From assembly GCA_002082245.2 (NCBI GenBank), contig NBTC02000001.1, forward strand, positions 62,001 to 126,000: DNA of 64,000 nt, in the 5' to 3' direction. A program made the translations under genes and the position numbers. The stretch comes from Yersinia enterocolitica (GTDB lineage Bacteria > Pseudomonadota > Gammaproteobacteria > Enterobacterales > Enterobacteriaceae). The notes beneath the pieces are model-generated. The model worked only from the letters and a program-made list of their open reading frames with translations, did not search any database and was not told the DNA's origin. Positions 35,566-44,370 of this stretch are shown here, in pieces (within the stretch, counting starts at the first letter, position 1; each line of letters begins with the position of its first letter).

Positions 35566-35739
35566 ATGAGCAGTGCTGTGATTATGATCATAATCTATTT
35601 ATCAGGGGGGTTAATGACCTCTATTTTTATTTACTTTATCTCACAGGAACAGCGCTACTATAGAATACTGGGCTCTGTATTAACTGGCTTAACATGGTCC
35701 TTGAGTCTGATACCTGCACTTTTATTTTCCATACTTTGA
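35566..35739 (+). CDS. GhoT/OrtT-family small membrane toxin
   Basis: 57 residues from the ATG at 35566 with GAGGA upstream. An earlier in-frame Met at 35530 would overlap the terminator region. There are two hydrophobic segments (about 4-23 and 33-56). The pattern FISQEQRYYRILGSVLTGLT then LSLIPALLFSIL matches the 57-residue E. coli GhoT and OrtT proteins in length and in the FISHEK..RLLSAFLVGITW..ALLFSLF pattern, recalled from memory. These proteins depolarise the inner membrane. No GhoS-like antitoxin gene is adjacent, so an orphan (OrtT-like) role is more likely. Confidence 0.8.
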   Translation: MSSAVIMIIIYLSGGLMTSIFIYFISQEQRYYRILGSVLTGLTWSLSLIPALLFSIL

Positions 35740-35775
35740 ACCGTTGTTATTTATCTGATTAGGGTAAGTATTCCG

Positions 35776-36536
35776 GGTAATGTCTCCAATTGGTTAAACT
35801 TGATGTATAATGTTCACTGGTGAGGTTTTCTCATGTCCAGCGTTAATGTTCATTGTCCTCGTTGTCAGTCCACTCAGGTTTACCGCCATGGTCAGACCCT
35901 AAAGACCATGACAGATTTCGTTGTCGTGACTGCCATCGCGTATTTCTGCTCACTTACACCTACGAAGCCTGTAAGCCGGGTGTCAAGGAGCAGATCAACG
36001 AAATGGCTTTCAACGGTCCCGGAGTTCATGATACCGCAAGGACGCTGAAAATCGGCATTAACACTGTCATTCGCACGTTAAAAAACTCGCCCCACGACGA
36101 ATAACACCCTCTCAGGTCGCTCATGCTGACGTGACGCTTATCGGCAAACTCGACGAACAATGGAGTTTTGTCGGCAACAAAGCTCATCAGCATTGGTAGT
36201 GGTACGCGTACAATACCAAATCAGGTGGAATACTGGCCTATACGTTCGGTCCGCGTACTGATAAAACCTTCCGTAAACTGCTGGTTCTGCTTGTCCCCCT
36301 TTAATATCGAGATGATAACCCGCTATGCCAGAGAAATACCGAAGGCTAAACATCCGACTGGAAAAATATTCACTTAGCGTATTGAACGCAATAACCTGAC
36401 ATTAATAACCCGTATTAAACGTCTGGTCCGAAAAACAATCTACTTCGCAAGTTCGATTGAGTTGTATGAAAAAGTCATTGGTGCATTCGTTGAAAAATAT
36501 ATGTTCTACTAATTGGAGTCATTACCGTTTTCCGCC
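35776..36536 (+). pseudogene. Degenerate IS1 element
   Basis: The ends GGTAATGTCTCCAATTGG and AATTGGAGTCATTACC are IS1 inverted repeats. InsA (from MSSVNVHCPRCQSTQVYRHG) is frameshifted near 35905 and continues as DRFRCRDCHRVFLLTYTYEA in the next frame. InsB has several in-frame stops (e.g. after KAHQHW). It is a different lineage from the 787-bp IS1 copies. Confidence 0.85.
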
Positions 36537-37095
36537 GGTCACCCTGATATCTTTCATTGTAGTTAAATTAACACTCAGCACCTACCACTTTATTATTTAT
36601 TACTGGACTTAAGAAATCCCACCATTAAAACCTTATGATTTTTTATTAAAATTAATGTATAAATGGTTTATATTAATGTGAAATTTTATATTATGGGAAA
36701 TGAAACATAAAAAAGCCAAAACAATCAAGGTAATATATATCCTGATAAAAAGTAATATATCAGGTAAATATTTAAAACTCACCCTATCTGTTCTCAAATT
36801 TCATCTATACCATTACTAACCCAATGTCAAAATTTTCATTCCGCCCCTACTTACTTATCTCATTAGTAATAATGATAACACGCGACTCTTAAGTTTAAGA
36901 CTTATCTTAATCAATATTTTACATATGTTGTTGCATTTTTCTATGCTGGATATTGCACCATCTGTTCTTCGAAAACTTTTTTCCTGCACTTGGAAATGGT
37001 AAAGTCATGACCATAATTGATCGTATAGATCTGTTGTCGGGGAACTTGCAGTACAAGCCACCGAGTCAGCCCAGTGACACAGGAGATTATTAGCA
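36537..37095. other. AT-rich intergenic region
   Basis: About 560 bp with no credible ORF or IS piece. GGAG at 37082 is the ribosome site for the next gene. Confidence 0.45.
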
Positions 37096-37740
37096 ATGTT
37101 TTTGGGAATGTTTCAACTTAATGATAATGATAATGATAATGATAAAGCTAGATTTGACCACTTACTGATGGTTGCAAAAGTTCTACCTAAAAAAGCCCTT
37201 CCCGAACTGCTCCGAGCGATTGTACAACCGGAACAAAATGACTTTATTTTGACGGTGAATCAAGAGGATGTGCAAGCTCGTAGAGATGAAAGTTTTTTCT
37301 TTTTTGATGGTATCCAGCAGAAAATAGATATCGAACGAATGCAACAGCAAGAAAAAAACAAAAATGATTATCCACTCTCTTTAGCAACAGATATGGTACT
37401 TCCTTGGACCTGGAGTCTGAGGCGGTATATTGATAACCAGTCAACATTGAAAAATCAAAAAACTGAATCGTGGACATATGATCACCTAAATCATGATGTA
37501 ACCCTTTGGTTACCGTGGGAGATTGGTTTTGTTAAAAGCAGAGATAACGCTATAACGGACAACATTGTATCCAAAAAGCGAGTTTTAATACCTGACCGCG
37601 TTTATGACATGTCTTTTCTCTTCGAAACTATAAAATCTGATGGTATTTACTGGTATGTCAATGGCAAAAAAGAGGAGAAAGTCAGTTCCTACCGCAGTGC
37701 TGCCTTTTTTGAAATTGGACGACTTATAGAACAATCATAA
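37096..37740 (+). CDS. Hypothetical protein with Asp-Asn repeat
   Basis: 214 residues from MFLGMFQLNDNDNDNDKARF. The ATG has GGAG 11 bases upstream. Four tandem AATGAT units (37120-37143) encode NDNDNDND. The protein is acidic and probably cytoplasmic, with no signal peptide or membrane segment. I do not recognise a family. A multiple-of-six repeat near the N-terminus could vary in length without frameshift. Confidence 0.6.
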   Translation: MFLGMFQLNDNDNDNDKARFDHLLMVAKVLPKKALPELLRAIVQPEQNDFILTVNQEDVQARRDESFFFFDGIQQKIDIERMQQQEKNKNDYPLSLATDMVLPWTWSLRRYIDNQSTLKNQKTESWTYDHLNHDVTLWLPWEIGFVKSRDNAITDNIVSKKRVLIPDRVYDMSFLFETIKSDGIYWYVNGKKEEKVSSYRSAAFFEIGRLIEQS

Positions 37741-37777
37741 GAGAAGCACGGCTCCTTACGGAATATAAACAGCGTGT

Positions 37778-38285
37778 TCATGAAGTAAGTAAAAATACAT
37801 AAAAATCAAGCTCATCAGGATGTTGCTCAATAGTAAGATGGCACTGTTCGATGAGCGCAATTATACCTGCGATGTCACCAGTGGCACGTATCGTTAATGG
37901 TTTAATCAGCACACCATTATCATTGAATGAAGAACGGAGTTCAGCTTTTGGGGTATATATCGCGTTGGCAGCTGATGAGGCGTGCCAGTGAGCACTCCAT
38001 TCACGCTGTGATAGTAAAAAATTCTGCCAACCCATCGTTTTTAGTGTTTCAATAAAATAAGTAAAGCGAAACAACAAACTTTGAGCTGCAAGATCACCCA
38101 TGCTAGAGCGATAAATGAACTCAATTTTACGGTGTAAATTAGCACTAAAACCGTACTTTTTTCCTTGTGCCAATAGCCAGGTTATATCGGAAACAATCGT
38201 TTTTGAAAACAAGTGACGTTTTTGTGCGAAGTGAAGCCATTGCATGATGAAAAGATGTCGCTCTAGGTCGGATAATGCTTTGCCC
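37778..38285 (-). pseudogene. C-terminal part of an unknown protein, cut by IS6
   Basis: The frame is open from the IS6 junction (KALSDLERHLFIMQWLHFAQ) to LDFYVFLLTS. A Met at 38245 could start a 155-residue product, but codons upstream of it look equally coding, so I treat the gene as 5'-truncated. Family unknown. Confidence 0.5.
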
Positions 38286-39094
38286 GGCTTTGTCGCATTA
38301 GTGACATGAAGTTGGCCAAAGTTGCGTTGTCGGTTATTTAGGCAGCCAGCAAATAGAATTGTTCCGCGAGTGACAATCCCTCACTTTGCGGATGTTGATA
38401 TTGCCCTTTTCGTATCATGTTGCTCAGTTCGATGCCGGCCAGGATCGTTTGTGCCCGCCGAAACGATTTGAATCCCAGCATCGGTCGACTCCGACGTTTG
38501 ATATTTCGGTGATCTTGCTCAATCAGGTTGTTCAGGTACTTACTTTGCCTGACGGTAATCGCTTCCTCATCGGGTTTGTCGGCGTTGAGCGTGGCCAAAG
38601 CTGCGGTGTTAGCCCCACTTTTATCGATAGTGACAACCTCGGGTTCGCCGTGATGGCGAATAGCCTTGCGAAAGAAGCGTAATGCGGCTGCAGAGTCCCG
38701 TTTGGCGGTCAGCAAAAAGTCGATGGTGTGACCTGCTGTATCGACCGCCCGATACAGATACTTCCACTGGCCTTTGATTTTGATGTAGGTTTCATCCATG
38801 CGCCACCGCCGACCTACTGTGTGCTTGTGTCGGCGAAAAACCTTATCTAACAACGGTACCAAGCGGATAACCCAACGATGCAGAGTGGAGTGGTCAACAA
38901 GAATACCGCGCTCTGCCATCATCTCTTCGAGGTTACGCAGGCTCAGGGCATAAGCGAGATACCAGCGAACACACTGAGCGATAACATCAGTGGGGTAATG
39001 CAGGCGACGGAAGGCTTTTCGGATGAGAGACATGGGCAGGCAACATCGTAAAAAAACAGCATGTTACCTGACGACGCCTTAATGCGACAGAACC
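38286..39094 (-). mobile_element. IS6-family element, copy 3
   Basis: 809 bp on the minus strand. The flank at 39095 (ATTAAAAT) is the complement of the outer flank of copy 4 at 40844 (ATTTTAAT), a split target duplication. See findings. Confidence 0.95.
38338..39033 (-). CDS. IS6-family transposase (copy 3)
   Basis: Same 231-residue protein as the other copies, with all catalytic residues intact. Confidence 0.93.
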   Translation of the reverse strand: MSLIRKAFRRLHYPTDVIAQCVRWYLAYALSLRNLEEMMAERGILVDHSTLHRWVIRLVPLLDKVFRRHKHTVGRRWRMDETYIKIKGQWKYLYRAVDTAGHTIDFLLTAKRDSAAALRFFRKAIRHHGEPEVVTIDKSGANTAALATLNADKPDEEAITVRQSKYLNNLIEQDHRNIKRRSRPMLGFKSFRRAQTILAGIELSNMIRKGQYQHPQSEGLSLAEQFYLLAA

Positions 39095-39421
39095 ATTAAA
39101 ATTGTGTAATTGCCTGTTTTTGGTATGTTCACTCCAGTAACGGAGACAGGCAAATTATGGACGAAAAGAAACTCAAGGCCTTCGCGGCTGAACTGGCTAA
39201 AGGCCTTAAAACCGAAGCCGACCTCAATGCATTTTCCCGCATGCTGACGAAGTTAACCGTCGAAACGGCGCTCAATGCCGAGCTGACTGACCATCTGGGG
39301 CATGAGAAAAATGCCCCGAAAGCAGGCTCGAATACCCGCAACGGCTATTCATCCAAAACGTTGTTGTTCGACGACGGTGAAATCGAACTGAACACGCCTC
39401 GCGACCGAGAAAACACCTTCA
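39095..39421 (+). pseudogene. IS256-family element, 5' end with transposase N-terminus
   Basis: A terminal repeat-like sequence (AATTGTGTAATTGCC) is followed by MDEKKLKAFAAELAKGL at 39157. It runs to GEIELNTPRDRENTF at about 39420, where the ISL3 fragment begins. It is complementary in content to the C-terminal part at 34321-35030. Confidence 0.85.
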
Positions 39422-40003
39422 GGTCTTCCGCAACTTGGGTGGTTCAGATCATGCAAGGGAACTCATCACTCGCCGTCTCAGCAGCTCGAACCCGGCACGA
39501 CCATACATTTGGCGTTTCAACATCTTCAGTCGGTTTACATGCCCCTCAACGACCCCGTTACTCCATCTGCAACAGATAGCTTCAACTATTGCGGCTGCAT
39601 CAGATTCCATTCCTGCAGCAACCCGTTGGAGGTCAATCAGTCCGCTTTTGCTTACATTGATGAACCACGGGTTTAACAGTGTTTTATTTTTCGTTTTCAG
39701 CATTCTGTAGAAGTCGAGTGCCAGCTGCTGTGCCGTTTTCAACTGAGGCTCTTTTTCGCACATCAACCTGATGAACCGTGATGCGTAGTTTTCTTCCCCT
39801 TTGATTATTCTCCAGGGCATCAGCCAGCGGCTGACCCTTGAGGCTGAGGGACGACGGACTGAAGCCGAAATCGGATCTGACACACCTTTACGCCATCTGG
39901 CAATGGCATCTCTGACCGTTGTCTCACTGCCGGCGAAGCCCATCGCGGCCATTTCACGCCATATTAGGCTGGCGTTATGGTTGCCATTTTCACGTTGTTG
40001 TTC
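39422..40003 (-). pseudogene. ISL3-family transposase, C-terminal part
   Basis: The frame is open from EQQRENGNHNASLIWREMAA to LLRRRVMSSLA (stop at 39449). The ISL3 signature WSNGVVEGHVNRLKMLKRQM is present. The element end (complement of GGTCTTCCGCAACTTGGGTG) is at about 39422. The N-terminal half is missing at the IS66 terminus at 40004. Confidence 0.85.
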
Positions 40004-40034
40004 GTAAGCGTCGTTGGAACCACACCTATTTTTG
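40004..40034 (+). repeat. IS66 terminus (third type), 31 bp
   Basis: GTAAGCGTCGTTGGAACCAC followed by ACCTATTTTTG matches the end at 47983-47953. It is cut by IS6 copy 4. Confidence 0.8.
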
Positions 40035-40843
40035 GGTTCTGTCGCATTAAGGCGTCGTCAGGTAACATGCTGTTTTTTTACGATGTTGCCTGCCCATGTC
40101 TCTCATCCGAAAAGCCTTCCGTCGCCTGCATTACCCCACTGATGTTATCGCTCAGTGTGTTCGCTGGTATCTCGCTTATGCCCTGAGCCTGCGTAACCTC
40201 GAAGAGATGATGGCAGAGCGCGGTATTCTTGTTGACCACTCCACTCTGCATCGTTGGGTTATCCGCTTGGTACCGTTGTTAGATAAGGTTTTTCGCCGAC
40301 ACAAGCACACAGTAGGTCGGCGGTGGCGCATGGATGAAACCTACATCAAAATCAAAGGCCAGTGGAAGTATCTGTATCGGGCGGTCGATACAGCAGGTCA
40401 CACCATCGACTTTTTGCTGACCGCCAAACGGGACTCTGCAGCCGCATTACGCTTCTTTCGCAAGGCTATTCGCCATCACGGCGAACCCGAGGTTGTCACT
40501 ATCGATAAAAGTGGGGCTAACACCGCAGCTTTGGCCACGCTCAACGCCGACAAACCCGATGAGGAAGCGATTACCGTCAGGCAAAGTAAGTACCTGAACA
40601 ACCTGATTGAGCAAGATCACCGAAATATCAAACGTCGGAGTCGACCGATGCTGGGATTCAAATCGTTTCGGCGGGCACAAACGATCCTGGCCGGCATCGA
40701 ACTGAGCAACATGATACGAAAAGGGCAATATCAACATCCGCAAAGTGAGGGATTGTCACTCGCGGAACAATTCTATTTGCTGGCTGCCTAAATAACCGAC
40801 AACGCAACTTTGGCCAACTTCATGTCACTAATGCGACAAAGCC
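40035..40843 (+). mobile_element. IS6-family element, copy 4
   Basis: 809 bp, inverted relative to copy 3. Outer flank ATTTTAAT, inner flank TATTTTTG. Confidence 0.95.
40096..40791 (+). CDS. IS6-family transposase (copy 4)
   Basis: Same 231-residue DDE transposase, intact. Confidence 0.93.
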   Translation: MSLIRKAFRRLHYPTDVIAQCVRWYLAYALSLRNLEEMMAERGILVDHSTLHRWVIRLVPLLDKVFRRHKHTVGRRWRMDETYIKIKGQWKYLYRAVDTAGHTIDFLLTAKRDSAAALRFFRKAIRHHGEPEVVTIDKSGANTAALATLNADKPDEEAITVRQSKYLNNLIEQDHRNIKRRSRPMLGFKSFRRAQTILAGIELSNMIRKGQYQHPQSEGLSLAEQFYLLAA

Positions 40844-40876
40844 ATTTTAATTACAGTCTCGACAGACTGCTATTTC

Positions 40877-40914
40877 GGCACACTGATGCCGCATAATTGG
40901 GGCGTCAGTGTGCC
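40877..40914. promoter_or_regulatory. Inverted repeat after parB; possible centromere or terminator
   Basis: GGCACACTGATGCC and GGCGTCAGTGTGCC are inverted copies (one mismatch) separated by 10 bp, 10 bp past the parB stop. A parS centromere is often in this position in P1/F-type systems. The lack of a T-tract on the parB strand makes a simple terminator less likely. Confidence 0.45.
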
Positions 40915-40921
40915 AATAGAT

Positions 40922-42064
40922 TCAGTCAATCAACTCAACCCGAATAAGCGTGCAATCACTACTTGGAACTTCAATGTCAAAACCATCACTGCCTCTAACC
41001 CAAACCATAGCCTCACCATCATCCCCATCTTCACTGGGTTTATTGGTCAATAATTCATACTCTTCATTATCAATCATCACCAATACTTTGGTTTGCAGAG
41101 ACTGCACACTCTGATTGCTTACCTGTCGGTTAGACGTGATTAGAGATTCCTGAGGCTCAGTCGGCTGGGTGTTGGCCTCATTATGACTACCGTCAATAGC
41201 AATTACAGTTTGCTCTATACCAATAATCTGTGGGTTAGCCGTGATGTCGGGCTCCTGAGGCTCCGTCGGCTGAGAATTTGAAGTGGGAATGCCACTCTCT
41301 GCCGGTATTTGGCTTGAATTTAGTGCATTGTCATTCAGGGGTTCGGTCAGCTTGATTTTCCCTTTAGCAATATCCAACCATTTCTGGGCTTCAGGACGCC
41401 CCAATCCACCTTGATTTTCAGCTTGGGCAATAAGTTGTGCAGCAGATTCGGGACTAATCTTGTACAACTCTGAAAGAATATTGAGAGTCTCAACATAGGT
41501 GACAATATTTTTGTTATAAAGCTCAACGACAGATCCAGGCATTTCCAGCAGTTTCAGATGTTTTGAGACAAAGGGCGATTTCTTTCCGATACTCTCGGCA
41601 ATATCAACAACTTTCATCCCTGCTTGACGCAAATCATCAAATGCTTTAGCCAGTTCCAAGGCAGTTAGGTCGTTTCGGGCCACGTTCTCAACTAACTGAC
41701 CAATAATACGATCATGGGTAGTCAGGCCCTTAGCTAACGAACGGTCGACAAATGCTCTTACTGGCTCATTATTAAGCTTACATGCTCGCCATCTTCTCTC
41801 ACCAATATAGATACAGTATCTGCCATCTTCATCAGCAGGGAATAGGGTGATCGCTTGCTTTTGTTTGCCGCCTTTTAGCGTCTTGGCCAGGGCCTCTATC
41901 TCTTCAGGGTCAAAATAGGTCCGAACCTGTGGGTTTGAGTAGATTTTGCTGGTATCCATCCAAACGACTTCTTCCACATCTTTCTTGGGGCGAATTAGTG
42001 AACCCAGCGCAGGTGTCTTATTGTTATCTGCTCGAGCAGCGGCGGCGAATTTATTCTTGCTCAT
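40922..42064 (-). CDS. parB: Plasmid partition protein ParB
   Basis: About 380 residues from the third of three adjacent Mets (MSKNKFAAAARAD), seven bases after AGGAG. The ParB/Srx CTPase-type N-domain includes DTSKIYSNPQVRTYFDPEEI, IGERRWRACKLN and LVENVARNDLTALELAKAFD. It is followed by an HTH (KVVDIAESIGKKSPFVSKHL). A Thr/Pro/Glu-rich linker (about 265-330) contains a duplicated TQPTEPQE(S/P) motif and leads to the C-terminal domain. It binds a centromere and works with ParA. It overlaps the parA stop. Confidence 0.9.
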   Translation of the reverse strand: MSKNKFAAAARADNNKTPALGSLIRPKKDVEEVVWMDTSKIYSNPQVRTYFDPEEIEALAKTLKGGKQKQAITLFPADEDGRYCIYIGERRWRACKLNNEPVRAFVDRSLAKGLTTHDRIIGQLVENVARNDLTALELAKAFDDLRQAGMKVVDIAESIGKKSPFVSKHLKLLEMPGSVVELYNKNIVTYVETLNILSELYKISPESAAQLIAQAENQGGLGRPEAQKWLDIAKGKIKLTEPLNDNALNSSQIPAESGIPTSNSQPTEPQEPDITANPQIIGIEQTVIAIDGSHNEANTQPTEPQESLITSNRQVSNQSVQSLQTKVLVMIDNEEYELLTNKPSEDGDDGEAMVWVRGSDGFDIEVPSSDCTLIRVELID

Positions 42065-43139
42065 CATCATTCTCCTGATGTTCAATCCTACTCATAATCT
42101 CCTGGGCAAGATCGGTAAATTGCATCGTAGGTTCCGAAGCCGGTGCGTAATCCAAAATAGATTGTGCTAATAACTGTGCCTCACTGATCTTTGGCGAAGT
42201 CCCAATAATGGGCTTCATCAGTAAATCGCCATATTGCTCATCCAAAGATGATAAATAAGCATCTTGAATATTCAGCAATTTATGTTTGGTTCTATTCACG
42301 AAAGTGGCTTTGTTAATCACTACGCCCAATAATCGCAAATCGTGGTCGAACTGACTGATGGTATTATTGGCAGTGGTAATTTGTAGGCGAATGCCTTTCT
42401 TCGCGAAACGAGCGAGTTCTGTTGGGATAACCAACCAATCAGATGACCGGTGTGCTGCTGCCAGCAGATTACCAAAGGAAGGTAAGGTATCGATAATGAT
42501 GATATCAAAACAATCCTTAACCTCCTGAATTCGTTTATGAAAGATATCAACCACTGATAGATTATCACTTTGAATCTGGGCCAAATCTAAACTGGAACCA
42601 ATCAAATACAAGTTATTGCTAATGCGCAGAGGTCTGAATGTCTTATCTGGCGTAAACATATTCCAGACATGCGACACCCCTGGTACAAATATCTCCGCAT
42701 CGATCTCTGGTTCAATTTCCAAAGGAAATGTTTCATCTTCACGGAAAAATTGCTCAGTAAGGTTTGCTTGAGGGTCCATATCGATGGTCAACACCTTATA
42801 GCCTTGTTTAGCGTAGGCTGCTGCCACATAAGCCGCTATCGTCGTCTTACCTACCCCCCCCTTCTGGGCACTAATAGCAATGACCTTTTTGCGCGGTTTA
42901 TAAATACCATCTGGTTCAGAAAAAATTTGACCGGCTTGAATATCAAATTCATTTTCAATCTTGCCAATCAACTCTTCCGGCATAACACGGAAATTAGAGC
43001 TTCCTTCTGGTGCAATATAAGATTTCAACGTCCGCAATGGGATACCAAGACGATCTGCAATCGTATCCCAAGTAACTTTACCGGCCTTTAACTTCACTTT
43101 TCTAAGCAAAAAAGCTTGTGGGGTCATTCTAGGCGACAT
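42051..43139 (-). CDS. parA: Plasmid partition ATPase ParA (type Ia)
   Basis: About 362 residues from MSPRMTPQAF, with AAAGGA seven bases upstream. MKGLK at 43154, coupled through TAATG to the broken gene upstream, is an alternative. An N-terminal HTH region (WDTIADRLGIPLRTLKSYI) marks the type Ia class that also autorepresses. The deviant Walker A is AQKGGVGKTTIAAY, with LTIDMDPQANLT and IIIIDTLPSFGNLL. It segregates plasmid copies with ParB. Confidence 0.92.
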   Translation of the reverse strand: MSPRMTPQAFLLRKVKLKAGKVTWDTIADRLGIPLRTLKSYIAPEGSSNFRVMPEELIGKIENEFDIQAGQIFSEPDGIYKPRKKVIAISAQKGGVGKTTIAAYVAAAYAKQGYKVLTIDMDPQANLTEQFFREDETFPLEIEPEIDAEIFVPGVSHVWNMFTPDKTFRPLRISNNLYLIGSSLDLAQIQSDNLSVVDIFHKRIQEVKDCFDIIIIDTLPSFGNLLAAAHRSSDWLVIPTELARFAKKGIRLQITTANNTISQFDHDLRLLGVVINKATFVNRTKHKLLNIQDAYLSSLDEQYGDLLMKPIIGTSPKISEAQLLAQSILDYAPASEPTMQFTDLAQEIMSRIEHQENDDEQE

Positions 43140-43153
43140 TTTTAATCCTTTCA

Positions 43154-43398
43154 TTAAAAGGTCCACACAGAACTGACATTGTGCCGAATGCCAAGCATAG
43201 CCATTGACACAACTTTATTAAAAGGCTTCAGTTCGCGCTGTTGGGTCAGTTGATTAATACGGGTTTTGATTTTCTCTTTACTGATCTCACCAAAAAAATA
43301 CAAAGATCTTTATTTTTCATAGCCGGTACTCGCACATGCTCAATCTTTTTAACTTGGGAATATTGCAGAGCAAGTGCTAGAATACTATTCTGATTCAT
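43154..43398 (-). pseudogene. Small broken ORF upstream of parA
   Basis: From ATG 43398 the frame MNQNSILALALQYSQVKKIE continues to KNKDLCIF, where a run of seven A/T (near 43293) shifts the frame. The next frame continues FGEISKEKIKTRINQLTQQR to SVWTF and a TAATG overlap with parA. It is possibly a plasmid-maintenance gene inactivated by a homopolymer indel. The family is not recognised. Confidence 0.4.
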
Positions 43399-43486
43399 CG
43401 GGCATTCCTTCTCTAGTTATCTCGATGCGAAGTGGAGGCTGTGACTCTTGCCGGGGTAAAGCCTCCCAAGTTACTGTGTTCTTATC

Positions 43487-43512
43487 GTGTACTTTATTTT
43501 TACATAGTACAC
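43487..43512. promoter_or_regulatory. Candidate operator upstream of parAB
   Basis: GTGTACT and AGTACAC flank TTATTTTTACAT, an AT-rich promoter-like stretch 90 bp upstream of the broken ORF. It is a plausible ParA autorepression or -35/-10 site. Confidence 0.35.
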
Positions 43513-43611
43513 ACAAAGGGCACATATCATCAAGACCTAATCAGCGTAATTCCCCCTTTTTTGAGAATATCATCACAAAATTTGGTCATGTATTCAATGT
43601 GGTTATTAGTA

Positions 43612-43989
43612 TCACATAAGGTAATGCTCACGCTCAATGAACGTACCGATAATACTGTCATGCATTTCTGCCGATTTTGAGTATCCGAGAGTCTTGCGGT
43701 TCAGTCGTTTCAACCGATTACGAATATTCAGGTTTTCACGCTCAATCCGCTGCGTGTAAAGCTTGCCACTGATGTGTTTTTCATCCGGCAACATGTCATA
43801 AGCACTGAAGTTGTCGGTACACCAAAAGACGACATTGAAACCTAACAGCAACCCCAATAATTGGCGAAATGTCTTTTTGCTCCGACGACCAAAAACATGA
43901 GCAATAATACGTTTGAAGCGAGGCTCCCAGGCATACCAAAGCCAGCGTTGCTGCTTTTTGTTGCCGATAAACGACCACATCTCGTCCAC
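43612..43989 (-). CDS. insB: IS1 InsB' (copy 2)
   Basis: Same catalytic frame as at 4606-4983, from MDEMWSFIG to EREHYLM. Confidence 0.9.
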   Translation of the reverse strand: MDEMWSFIGNKKQQRWLWYAWEPRFKRIIAHVFGRRSKKTFRQLLGLLLGFNVVFWCTDNFSAYDMLPDEKHISGKLYTQRIERENLNIRNRLKRLNRKTLGYSKSAEMHDSIIGTFIEREHYLM

Positions 43990-44033
43990 TTCGCAAATGA
44001 GTTGAATTTGCAGGTTATCCAGTGGCAGCGTTG

Positions 44034-44312
44034 TTACATTCCGCGGCGAGAGTTTTTTAAAGTGCGCACAACGGTATTGATGCTGATATGTAACGCCCGT
44101 GCAGTGTCACGAATACCGGCATTGTTCATAGCAAGATCGACAATTTGATCTTTCATACCGGGGTGGCATGCACGGTACTCGTATTCTAGTTGAAAGCTCC
44201 GGCGGCAGGCCTGACAGCGGTAGCGCTGATGCCCGGAGCGTCCTGGTCCGTGCTTTTTAACAGAGTGCGCCTGCTCACAAAATGGGCATTTCACATCAAC
44301 CTTAGCCATCAA
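44034..44312 (-). CDS. insA: IS1 InsA (copy 2)
   Basis: Same 92-residue protein as at 5028-5306, with the CPFC/CQAC zinc motif and HTH. Confidence 0.9.
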   Translation of the reverse strand: MMAKVDVKCPFCEQAHSVKKHGPGRSGHQRYRCQACRRSFQLEYEYRACHPGMKDQIVDLAMNNAGIRDTARALHISINTVVRTLKNSRRGM

Positions 44313-44370
44313 ACCCTCTCAGATAAATGCGAAGATGTTACCTGATGATCTCCGCATTGAATACATGACC

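Larger units (their letters stand above)
43584..44370 (-). mobile_element. IS1-family element (copy 2)
   Basis: 787 bp with the same ends and genes as 4578-5364. It truncates an IS66 tnpC to its right, and no target duplication is seen. Confidence 0.92.

Noticed and set aside
32259..40843. Composite transposons bounded by IS6 copies
   Set aside because: No matching 8-bp duplications surround any pair. Only copies 3 and 4 share an octet, and its orientation indicates inversion, not composite transposition.
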